NCBI GenBank assembly: GCA_046483125.1
Contig: JAWODU010000073.1
Coordinates: forward strand, 1 to 39,381
Direction: 5' to 3'
From: JAWODU01 sp046483125
GTDB lineage: Bacteria; Verrucomicrobiota; Kiritimatiellia; UBA8416; JAWODU01
Length of the DNA: 39,381 nucleotides
The position numbers and the translations under genes were made by a program. The notes under the pieces were generated by a model. The model searched no databases. It was not told where the DNA came from and was given only the letters and a program-made list of their open reading frames with translations. Positions 25,458-32,412 of the stretch are shown in pieces; positions within the stretch are counted from its first letter, which is position 1, and every line of letters begins with the position of its first letter.

Positions 25458-27170
25458 CTACCCGTTCTCCTCCGTCACCCTGATTACTTCCTCGATGGTG
25501 GTAACTCCCTCGAGCACTTTCCGCCATCCGTCATCACGAAGAGTTTTCATGCCCCGGGACAGCGCTTTCTCCCTGATTGCGTGAGTCGAACTCCTGGAAA
25601 TCACGAGAGATTCTATTTCTTCACTGGCCGGCAGTATCTCGAAAATACCCGTTCTTCCCTGAAAACCGGTTTGACGGCAATCTTCACAGCCCGCGGCTTC
25701 GTATATGACGCTTTCCGAATCTCTCCGGGCCGGAAAATCTATCTCTTCAAGAAAAGCGGGCTCAGGCTCCACCGGTTTTCTGCAGGACCGGCACAGCCAG
25801 CGCACCAGCCTCTGGGCGACTACCGCAGCCACGGACGAAGCGGCCAGATAGGGCTCCACTCCCATGTCAAGAAGCCGGGTGAACGCTCCGGCGGCATCGT
25901 TGGTGTGCAGAGTGCTGAATACGAGGTGGCCGGTCAGCGAGGCCTGTATGGCGATTTCCGCCGTTTCAAGGTCCCGGATTTCCCCGACCATTATGATATC
26001 CGGATCCTGCCTGAGGAATGATCTCAACGCACGCGCGAATGTCAAGCCTATATCGGGACGTACCAGGAGCTGGTTGATCCCCGCCATTTCGTATTCGATG
26101 GGTTCTTCGGCGGTAAGAATACGTCTGTCCTCCGTGTTTATTTCGTGCAGGTACGCGTAAAGAGAAGTGGACTTTCCGGAACCCGTAGGCCCGGTTACCA
26201 GTATTATCCCGTTCGGTCTCTGGATGATCTTTTCCACCGTGCGGGAGTCGGCCTCGGACATTCCAAGCTCCTCCAGGTTAAGAAACTGCCCTTTTCTCTG
26301 CAGAAGGCGCAGACTCACGCTTTCACCGTAAACCGTCGGCACGGTCGATACCCTGATATCTATCTCCTCTCCTTCGACCCGAAGGCCGATCCGGCCGTCC
26401 ATGGGGAGCCGTTTTTCCGCGATATCCATGTTGGCCATTACCTTAATACGTGAAATAATGGCGGCCTGAAACCTGATAAGCCGCGCGGGCACCGGCACCT
26501 CGTGGAGTACCCCGTCAATTCTGTAACGGACACGAAGCTGTGTCTCCATGGGCTCAAAATGGATGTCCGTTGCGCCCTGCCGGCATCCTTCCCAGATGAT
26601 CTGGTTGACAAACTTCACGACGGAAGCTTCCTGGTCGAGCCGGCTCAGATCCATCTTGCTCAGGTCTTCTTCGGGCGCGACTTCGAACCTGTCGTCCTCC
26701 ATCATGCGGTCGACCGTCTCGGCCCCTACCCCGTAAAAAGCCTTGGCGGCCCTGGCTATATCGATCGAAGTCGCCACGCCGAGACGCACCCGGCGGCCGG
26801 CCGCGAAGCGAAGAGCTTCCGTGAGACCCGCATCCAGCGGGTTGTTGCCCGCTACCACAAGTATGCCGCCTTCAAGCGAAACCGGGATTACATTGTACTG
26901 GAAAACCGCTTTGGTAGGCAGACTATCGAGCACTTCACGATCCACCGTTATAGAGCCCAGCGAAAAGAAGGGCATGTCCATGACCTTTGCCAGCGACTTC
27001 AGTAATTCGTCCTCGCGCGCGTAGTCGTTTCTCACCGCAAGTTCCACGACTGTTCCTTCACCGTCGCGGACTCCTTCCAGGAGTGAGGCCGTCTGTGTAT
27101 CGTCGAACAATTTCGTCCGCTTGAGGATTTCAGCCAGTCTGCTCGAAGTTATCTTTTCCCGTCCGTCCAT
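25458..27170 (-). CDS. gspE: GspE secretion ATPase
   Basis: The 570-residue ATPase powers pseudopilus assembly. An N-terminal GspE/PilB domain (about 1-150) precedes the ATPase core: Walker A GPTGSGKS (327-334), the Asp box TAEEPIEYEM, Walker B region DIIMVGEIRD, and a His box near SLTGHLVFSTLHTNDA. A four-cysteine zinc site follows (Cys460, 463, 495, 498), as in GspE and PilB. ATG 27170 is preferred to GTG 27176 because the AGGAG site is correctly spaced only for the ATG. It is the first gene of the gsp run, 61 bases after trmJ. Confidence 0.96.
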   Translation of the reverse strand: MDGREKITSSRLAEILKRTKLFDDTQTASLLEGVRDGEGTVVELAVRNDYAREDELLKSLAKVMDMPFFSLGSITVDREVLDSLPTKAVFQYNVIPVSLEGGILVVAGNNPLDAGLTEALRFAAGRRVRLGVATSIDIARAAKAFYGVGAETVDRMMEDDRFEVAPEEDLSKMDLSRLDQEASVVKFVNQIIWEGCRQGATDIHFEPMETQLRVRYRIDGVLHEVPVPARLIRFQAAIISRIKVMANMDIAEKRLPMDGRIGLRVEGEEIDIRVSTVPTVYGESVSLRLLQRKGQFLNLEELGMSEADSRTVEKIIQRPNGIILVTGPTGSGKSTSLYAYLHEINTEDRRILTAEEPIEYEMAGINQLLVRPDIGLTFARALRSFLRQDPDIIMVGEIRDLETAEIAIQASLTGHLVFSTLHTNDAAGAFTRLLDMGVEPYLAASSVAAVVAQRLVRWLCRSCRKPVEPEPAFLEEIDFPARRDSESVIYEAAGCEDCRQTGFQGRTGIFEILPASEEIESLVISRSSTHAIREKALSRGMKTLRDDGWRKVLEGVTTIEEVIRVTEENG

Positions 27171-27231
27171 CTGCACTCCTCCATCTTCTCCCTCTCATGT
27201 TCCCGATCGTGCCGCGGGCCGCTTTATCGCC

Positions 27232-28008
27232 TCAAAAGCTTTTCTCTTCCTCTTTCCCGTTTTTCGTGCCTTTTTGTGCCTTTTGGGGGCTATTCTCTTC
27301 TGACGCCCACGCCGCCTGCCTTGCGATTCCCATCAGAATGCGCACATCGTCGGTCGTAATCGCCCCGCGCGAAAATATCCTGCGAACCCCGTACATCATG
27401 TGGTCGGCCTTGTCCTCTTTCATGAACCCGGTTTCCATCAGCATATCCCGCCATAAACCGTACATCCGCTCCTTGAACGCGGCGGAAGCCGCCGGGGACT
27501 TCTCCTCCGGAGGCGTAAAACCGTCCGCGGCGACAAACAGTTCATAACAGCACACCATTACCGCCTGCGCCATGTTCAGGGATCTGTAATTTTCCGTTGT
27601 GGGAATCTGCACGATATAGTCGCACATTCCCATTTCCCTGTTGTCGAGTCCGTTGTCTTCGGGCCCGAATACCAGCGCCGTCTTCCCGGTCTCCGTTTTC
27701 TGTAATATGGCTTCAGCCGATTCACGCGGTGTTCTGGCGTGGCTCCGGTACAGCCCCCGCCTGGCCGTCGTCCCCGCCACGGTCCGGCAATCAGCCGCGG
27801 CTTCATCCATCGAGGCATATTCGGTACGCTCCTTCAGTATATCCTGAGCATGACACGCCATCATTCTCGCTTCATCCATATCCAGCCTGCCCGGATCGGC
27901 AAGAGCCAGATCCGATAACCCCATGTTGGCCATGGCGCGGCACACCGACCCCACGTTGCCGCCGTAATGCGGCCTCACCAGCACAATTCTGATATCGCTG
28001 AGATTCAT
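27232..28008 (-). CDS. trmJ: tRNA 2'-O-methyltransferase, TrmJ-like (SpoU/TrmH superfamily)
   Basis: The 258-residue protein is a SPOUT methyltransferase. It carries all three family motifs: HYGGNVGSVCRAMANMG (N-terminal), LVFGPEDNGLDN, and SLNMAQAVMVCCYEL, which form the knotted SAM site. TrmJ methylates the ribose of nucleotide 32 in tRNA. ATG 28008 begins with the conserved MNLSDIRIVLVRP; twelve further upstream codons are non-family. The C-terminal tail SPQKAQKGTKNGKEEEKSF comes from a low-complexity stretch, suggesting the natural stop was lost into repeat-like sequence. Confidence 0.88.
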   Translation of the reverse strand: MNLSDIRIVLVRPHYGGNVGSVCRAMANMGLSDLALADPGRLDMDEARMMACHAQDILKERTEYASMDEAAADCRTVAGTTARRGLYRSHARTPRESAEAILQKTETGKTALVFGPEDNGLDNREMGMCDYIVQIPTTENYRSLNMAQAVMVCCYELFVAADGFTPPEEKSPAASAAFKERMYGLWRDMLMETGFMKEDKADHMMYGVRRIFSRGAITTDDVRILMGIARQAAWASEENSPQKAQKGTKNGKEEEKSF

Positions 28009-28079
28009 TCCACGGTTAACATCCCGTATTTGCCCCGGCCTCACTTGCCGGGTAGTAGTTTAGTGCTACTGCCCTCCCC

Positions 28080-28160
28080 GCGTCACGCAGCCCGCATCGC
28101 TGGCGGCGACCGGAAGCTCCTCTGCGCCGCCGGACGCGATGCAAGAAGAGCAAAGCAGTA
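28080..28160 (+). repeat. palindromic intergenic repeat, copy B
   Basis: This matches the reverse complement of 4996-5082, including GCGTCACGCA, CAGCCCGCATCGCTGGCGGCG and CGCGATGCAAG. The core 28094-28142 folds with arms GCATCGC/GCGATGC and GGCGGCG/CGCCGCC; the loop differs from copy A. It lies in the 382-bp gap upstream of trmJ, which otherwise holds only repeats. Confidence 0.75.
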
Positions 28161-28185
28161 GAGTCGTTGTCTGCCTGTTATTATC

Positions 28186-28223
28186 ATCCTGTCAATCCTG
28201 TTGATCCTGTCAGAAAATCTTCC
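28186..28223 (+). repeat. ATCCTGT dispersed repeat, copy 1
   Basis: Three degenerate ATCCTGT units (ATCCTGTCA, ATCCTGTTG, ATCCTGTCAG) run into AGAAAATCTTC. Two further copies with the same layout occur at 30617-30654 (+) and 39305-39342 (-), all between genes. Confidence 0.65.
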
Positions 28224-28306
28224 CTTTTTGCCGCTCATGATCCAGTCTCTTCATTCGCTGTTTCTTCCTTGCCATTCGCGATGATTGGCGAGATTAGCGG
28301 TTTTCT

Positions 28307-28383
28307 CTCCCCATTTCAGCTTTCTGCTTTCTGCTTTCAGCTTTTCCCTCTCCCCATTTCAGCTTTCTGCTTTCAGCTTTTCT
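28307..28383 (+). repeat. CAGCTTTCTGCTTT low-complexity repeat, copy 1
   Basis: Repeated TTTCAGCTTTCTGCTTT and CTCCCCATTTCAGC units end just before the stop of the secreted coiled-coil gene. The same vocabulary recurs at 29711-29837 between the anti-sigma and sigma genes. Confidence 0.65.
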
Positions 28384-28390
28384 CCTCCCC

Positions 28391-29065
28391 TCACCACCTC
28401 AAATGCTCTTCTTCTCCCGCCATCTCGTTCAGCCGGCGGCTGATAATGAGCTCGCTGTTGGCGTCTCTTTGCTCAACCAGGCCTTTCAGCTCGTCCAGGT
28501 CCTTTTCCATGCTCCGGACTTCCTCTTTCATAATACTCTGCTTCACTTCGAAAGCTTCGGCAAGCACCCGGCGCAGCTCAAGCAGTTTCTCTTTTCGCTC
28601 TTCCCCTTTGCTCTTCGCCGTTTCCTTCGCGAGCCGGCGGGCCGCATTTTCCAATTCCTTCTCTTTCAGCAGTTTCCTGAACTTGTCCGGATTGCGTCGT
28701 TTTGTTTCCAGCAGTTCGATCGCTTTATCCATCACTTCACCGAACAGTTTTTCAGCTTTTTCGCGATTATGCATCGACAGCCTGGCGAAATCTCTCATTT
28801 CCTCCACAAAATGCCTGCGGACAAAGCGTATCACTTCTCCGGAATTCTGTTTCGGAAACCTGGCCAGTACGCTGTTTATGATATCGTACTCCGAAGGAAG
28901 AGGCGGCGGCAATGGAAGACTGACCTGGGCCCGCGCGCTTCTTACCGGCGGCCTTTCAACGCCGGTTTCAGCCTCCCCTCCGTCCGGCGGCGAAGCCGCG
29001 GCCGTGATCGTGGTAAGGAGCCCGGCAACAGCAAACAGCAGAATTATACGCTTTTGGGTTTTCAC
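28391..29065 (-). CDS. secreted coiled-coil protein of the ECF sigma cluster
   Basis: The 224-residue protein has a signal peptide (about 1-24, TTITAAASPP at its end), a proline-rich linker, then a long highly charged helical region (about 55-220) with strong coiled-coil character. I recognise no family with confidence. It resembles periplasmic metal- or envelope-stress proteins of the Spy/CpxP shape only in general layout. The start is GTG 29065, supported by AGGAGGT seven bases upstream. It follows the anti-sigma gene by 22 bases, so a periplasmic sensor or effector of that pair is a reasonable guess. Confidence 0.7.
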   Translation of the reverse strand: MKTQKRIILLFAVAGLLTTITAAASPPDGGEAETGVERPPVRSARAQVSLPLPPPLPSEYDIINSVLARFPKQNSGEVIRFVRRHFVEEMRDFARLSMHNREKAEKLFGEVMDKAIELLETKRRNPDKFRKLLKEKELENAARRLAKETAKSKGEERKEKLLELRRVLAEAFEVKQSIMKEEVRSMEKDLDELKGLVEQRDANSELIISRRLNEMAGEEEHLRW

Positions 29066-29087
29066 TTATCTGACCTCCTGTTCAGCT

Positions 29088-29672
29088 TCACGATCCTCTG
29101 CTTTCGGCAATGACTCCGGCTTTTTCGAGTTCGCCGCGTATTTCCAGAGAACACAGTTCAATTCTGCTCCTGATATTCCGCGCTCTCCGTTCGAAACCTG
29201 ACGGACCGGTTTTTTCGACGTGTTTCTCCCGGAAACTTTTCAAGGCAAAGTCCAGCGATTCTTTTTTTCGTTCTATTCGCGTGTCCAGGTTCCCGCAAAT
29301 CGCCGCAACCCGGGATTGAGTGCCGCCGGCTCCGGAGCTTTTGTCGCGGGGAGTATAGATCCACAGCATTGCTCCCACAGCCAGAAGAACCACGGCCGCA
29401 AGGGCCGCGGCTTGCGGTGAAAAAAACGGAAACACCAGCTTATCGCCTGCGCCCGAACGCGGCTCTGCCAGAATACCGAAGGCGCGGCGGCGTAACTGTT
29501 CGACCTTTTCCGCCGGCAGGTCTTCTTCCGCCTCGCCGCTTCCCAGCCGATCAAGCCGGGCGGTCAGCTCGGAAATACCGCGGCATTCCCGGCACCGGCG
29601 AAGATGATCCTCAACGTCTTTCGATCGTTCCCTTCCCGACAACAGTTCTTTAACCGTCTGACTGCACTTCAT
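29088..29672 (-). CDS. zinc-finger anti-sigma factor, membrane-anchored
   Basis: The 194-residue protein has an N-terminal zf-HC2/ZAS-type motif HLRRCRECRG (His-x3-Cys-x2-Cys), a membrane helix (about 84-105), and a charged periplasmic domain with coiled-coil tendency. ZAS proteins hold their cognate ECF sigma at the membrane until a signal arrives. It lies directly after the ECF gene and before the secreted coiled-coil gene on the same strand, which fits one operon. The periplasmic part matches no domain I can name. Confidence 0.85.
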   Translation of the reverse strand: MKCSQTVKELLSGRERSKDVEDHLRRCRECRGISELTARLDRLGSGEAEEDLPAEKVEQLRRRAFGILAEPRSGAGDKLVFPFFSPQAAALAAVVLLAVGAMLWIYTPRDKSSGAGGTQSRVAAICGNLDTRIERKKESLDFALKSFREKHVEKTGPSGFERRARNIRSRIELCSLEIRGELEKAGVIAESRGS

Positions 29673-29710
29673 CTCTTCTCGCGATACGGTTCAGGGTTCA
29701 CCGTTCCCTT

Positions 29711-29837
29711 TCCCCGTTTCAGCTTTCTGCTTTCAACTTTCAGCTTTCAGCTTTTCCCCTCCCCCTCTCCCTCTCTTATTTCTGCTTTCAACTTTCAGCT
29801 TTCAGCTTTTCCCTCTCCCCATTTCAGCTTTCAGCTT
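29711..29837 (+). repeat. CAGCTTTC low-complexity repeat, copy 2, entering the sigma gene
   Basis: Repeated TTTCAGCTTTCTGCTTTCAA and CCCCTCCCCCTCTCC units. The stop codon and about the last eleven codons of the sigma factor (29802-29837) lie within this repeat, so the repeat supplies the end of the gene. Confidence 0.7.
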
Positions 29838-30365
29838 CCCCAGTATTTTCCGCGCCTGCCAGAGCACCGTGCCAAGCGGCCGTTTCAGAACATGCGCCGT
29901 TTCACGGAAAGTCAGCCCTCCATAGAAGCGCAGGATCATCAGGTCCCTTTCCCTTTCCGGCAGATCGGACAGCGCCTTTCTTACAAGCTGTGCCGATTCC
30001 CCGGCCACGACCCGCTCCGCGGGAGAAACCGCTTTTCCGGGCAGTTCCGCCGGATACACGTCTTCCACGGGTGTTTCAAACTGCCTTTGCCGCAGTGCGT
30101 CCACCGCCCTGTTTCTCGCCGTGCGGAAAAGCCAGCCGCGAACGCCCCTGGCGGCGTCGATTCGGGCGGCGTTCCTCACCAGCGCGATAAATGTTTCTTC
30201 CACTATGTCCTCGGCCAGGTGACGATCTCCCGTTTTACCTCTCAGGTACGCGAATACCAGTCTCCTGTAACGATGGAAAACTTCGTCGAAAGCGCCCTCT
30301 TCACCCCGCTGAAGGCCTTCGACGAGTTCGCCGTCGGACAAATTCGAATAACTGTCTTCACGCAT
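29802..30365 (-). CDS. ECF RNA polymerase sigma factor
   Basis: The 187-residue protein has sigma region 2 (about 20-90, with FHRYRRLVFAYL and DIVEETFIALVRNA and the GWLFRTARNRAVDALR end) and region 4 (about 120-175, LPERERDLMILRFYGGLTFRETAHVL). It directs polymerase to stress or surface-function promoters while its anti-sigma factor releases it. ATG 30365 (MREDSYSNLSDGELV) is chosen as the family-like start, though its ribosome site is weak; the frame is open further upstream. The C-terminal residues AEMGRGKS come from the CAGCTTTC repeat. Confidence 0.88.
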   Translation of the reverse strand: MREDSYSNLSDGELVEGLQRGEEGAFDEVFHRYRRLVFAYLRGKTGDRHLAEDIVEETFIALVRNAARIDAARGVRGWLFRTARNRAVDALRQRQFETPVEDVYPAELPGKAVSPAERVVAGESAQLVRKALSDLPERERDLMILRFYGGLTFRETAHVLKRPLGTVLWQARKILGKLKAEMGRGKS

Positions 30366-30616
30366 CAGTACTACGGGCCGTCCGCGCCGATTATTGGCGC
30401 TTTTCTGAAAAACCCACTGTATCGCAATTATACTACACAAATCTCCCCGGCTCATGCTATAAAACCTTTTGAGCGCGGCCTGCCCGGTAAATGTACCGGA
30501 ATGCAGGAGTAAAATAGGGTTAAAGACGGAATCAAACACTGAACGCTAAAACATTGAGAGAATTTAGACGGGATCAACCCGCCGCCGTCCGCCAGCCCGC
30601 GGACTACGCCCTCCCT

Positions 30617-30654
30617 GATCCCGTAAATCCTGTAGATCCTGTTAGAAAATCTTC
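30617..30654 (+). repeat. ATCCTGT dispersed repeat, copy 2
   Basis: GATCCCGTAAATCCTGTAG, ATCCTGTTAG and AGAAAATCTTC follow one another, matching 28186-28223 closely. It lies 36 bases upstream of the Lrp gene, in the divergent gap with the sigma gene, where it may overlap promoter sequence. Confidence 0.65.
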
Positions 30655-30689
30655 GAGGGAAAAGACGGGAAACAGCCAAGGAGTACGTT

Positions 30690-31169
30690 ATGGATGAACT
30701 ACTGAAATTGCTCAGGAAAAACGCGCTGGAATCTACCGAAAACCTGGCCAGAATGCTGGACGTTTCCGAAGAAGAAGTGAAAAGTAAAATCGCCGAATAC
30801 GAAAAGACCGGCGTTATCAAAGCTTATCACGCCATAGTAAATGAAGATAAACTCGAGCTGGACCGGGTTCGCGCGCTCATAGAAGTCAAGATTACACCTG
30901 AACGCGAAGGAGGTTTCGACAGGATAGCCGACCGCATTGCCAAATTCCAGGACGTGGATTCCCTGTTCCTTGTGTCCGGCGGATATGATCTGCTGGCCTT
31001 TGTGAACGGCAAGACCCTTAAGGACGTGGCGTCTTTCGTCAGTGAAAGACTTGCTACTATCGAGGGGGTTATCTCAACGTCCACCCACTTCATGCTCAAG
31101 ACATACAAAGATCAGGGCGTACTCATGAAAGCAGAGGCGAAAAATGAAAGACTCAAGGTCTCACCGTAG
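30690..31169 (+). CDS. Lrp/AsnC family transcription regulator
   Basis: The 159-residue protein has an N-terminal winged helix (about 1-50, ENLARMLDVSEEEVKSKI) and a C-terminal RAM ligand-binding domain (about 65-145, with LFLVSGGYDLLAFV). Lrp/AsnC proteins sense amino acids and often control the adjacent metabolic gene. Here that gene is an aminotransferase overlapping by 26 bases, so regulation of it is likely. AAGGAG lies about nine bases before the ATG. Confidence 0.88.
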   Translation: MDELLKLLRKNALESTENLARMLDVSEEEVKSKIAEYEKTGVIKAYHAIVNEDKLELDRVRALIEVKITPEREGGFDRIADRIAKFQDVDSLFLVSGGYDLLAFVNGKTLKDVASFVSERLATIEGVISTSTHFMLKTYKDQGVLMKAEAKNERLKVSP

Positions 31170-32328
31170 GAAAAACGGGCGGATAGCCTCGCACCTGGTG
31201 GACGTGCCCCGCTCGGGCATACGCGATTTTTTCGACATCGTCAGCACCAGAAACGACATTATCAGTCTGAGTATCGGCGAGCCGGATTTTGAAAGCCCCT
31301 GGCACGTGCGCGAAGCTTCGATATTCGCGCTCGAAAAGGGACACACCTCATATACGTCGAACCTCGGGATCTGGGAACTGCGCGAAGCGGTTTCCCGTTA
31401 CGTAAAGGATGTCTTTAAGATCGCATACGATCCCGCGAGCGAAGTGCTCATCACCGTGGGTGTCAGTGAAGCGATGGATCTCGCTCTCAGGGCGATACTT
31501 GACCCCGGGGACGAGGTCCTGTACCACGAACCGTGCTATGTTTCATACTCTCCCGTAACCACTTTCGCGCACGGCCGAGCCGTAGCGGTTCCCACGAACA
31601 GGGAAGAAGGATTCCGGCTGACGGCCGGGATGCTTGAAAAACATCTTACGGACCGAACGAAGGCTCTGGTGCTTAATTTTCCCACCAACCCCACCGGCGC
31701 GGTTCTCCAACCCCGCGACATGGAGGGAATAGCCGCTTTCGCCGTTGAACACGATCTCATCGTAATAACCGACGATATATACGCGGAACTTTCGTACGAC
31801 AGCGCTCCGACAAGCATAGCCGCTCTTCCCGGCATGAAGGATCGGACAATTCTGCTCAACGGATTTTCGAAGGCCTGGGCCATGACCGGCTACAGGATCG
31901 GTTTTTCCTGCGCTCCCCCCGACATCACCGAAGCCATGATGAAGATCCATCAATATACCATGCTCTGCGCCCCGGTGCTGAGCCAGAAAGCCGCCCTGGA
32001 AGCCCTGAGAAACGGAAGAGAAGACTGCCGGGAAATGAAGAACGAGTACGTGAAACGCCGTAATCTGATCTATCACAGTCTCAACGAAATAGGTCTGCCC
32101 TGCTCTATGCTCCGCGGCGCGTTCTACGCTTTTCCTTACGTCGGCGATTACGGAATCCCGTCAAAGGATTTTTCGCTGAAGCTTCTCGAAGAAGAAAAGG
32201 TCGCGTGCGTTCCGGGTACGGCTTTCGGCAAGTCGGGTGAAGGTTTCATCCGTTGTTCATACGCAACGGACATAGAGGAAATAAAGGAAGCCATGAAGCG
32301 GCTCAGGAACTTCACCGCGCGCCTGTAA
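31144..32328 (+). CDS. PLP aminotransferase (class I/II) paired with Lrp regulator
   Basis: The 394-residue protein has the fold type I pattern: SIGEPDFESPWHV (43-55), NFPTNPTGAV (178-187), DDIYAELSY with Asp211, and NGFSKAWAMTGYRIGF with the PLP Lys243. The group includes PatA-like enzymes that use aspartate, aromatic amino acids or N-acetyl-diaminopimelate; the substrate here is not decidable. It is clearly a different subgroup from the aminotransferase at 6506-7681. Its start overlaps the end of the Lrp gene by 26 bases, giving a coupled pair. Confidence 0.88.
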   Translation: MKDSRSHRRKNGRIASHLVDVPRSGIRDFFDIVSTRNDIISLSIGEPDFESPWHVREASIFALEKGHTSYTSNLGIWELREAVSRYVKDVFKIAYDPASEVLITVGVSEAMDLALRAILDPGDEVLYHEPCYVSYSPVTTFAHGRAVAVPTNREEGFRLTAGMLEKHLTDRTKALVLNFPTNPTGAVLQPRDMEGIAAFAVEHDLIVITDDIYAELSYDSAPTSIAALPGMKDRTILLNGFSKAWAMTGYRIGFSCAPPDITEAMMKIHQYTMLCAPVLSQKAALEALRNGREDCREMKNEYVKRRNLIYHSLNEIGLPCSMLRGAFYAFPYVGDYGIPSKDFSLKLLEEEKVACVPGTAFGKSGEGFIRCSYATDIEEIKEAMKRLRNFTARL

Positions 32329-32412
32329 AACGCCGGGCGGGCGGATCTCTCTGTTTTCTGACCGGTTCCGCCGCGGCTTTCACGCGCCGGCTCTGCTTTT
32401 CTTTCGGTTCGG

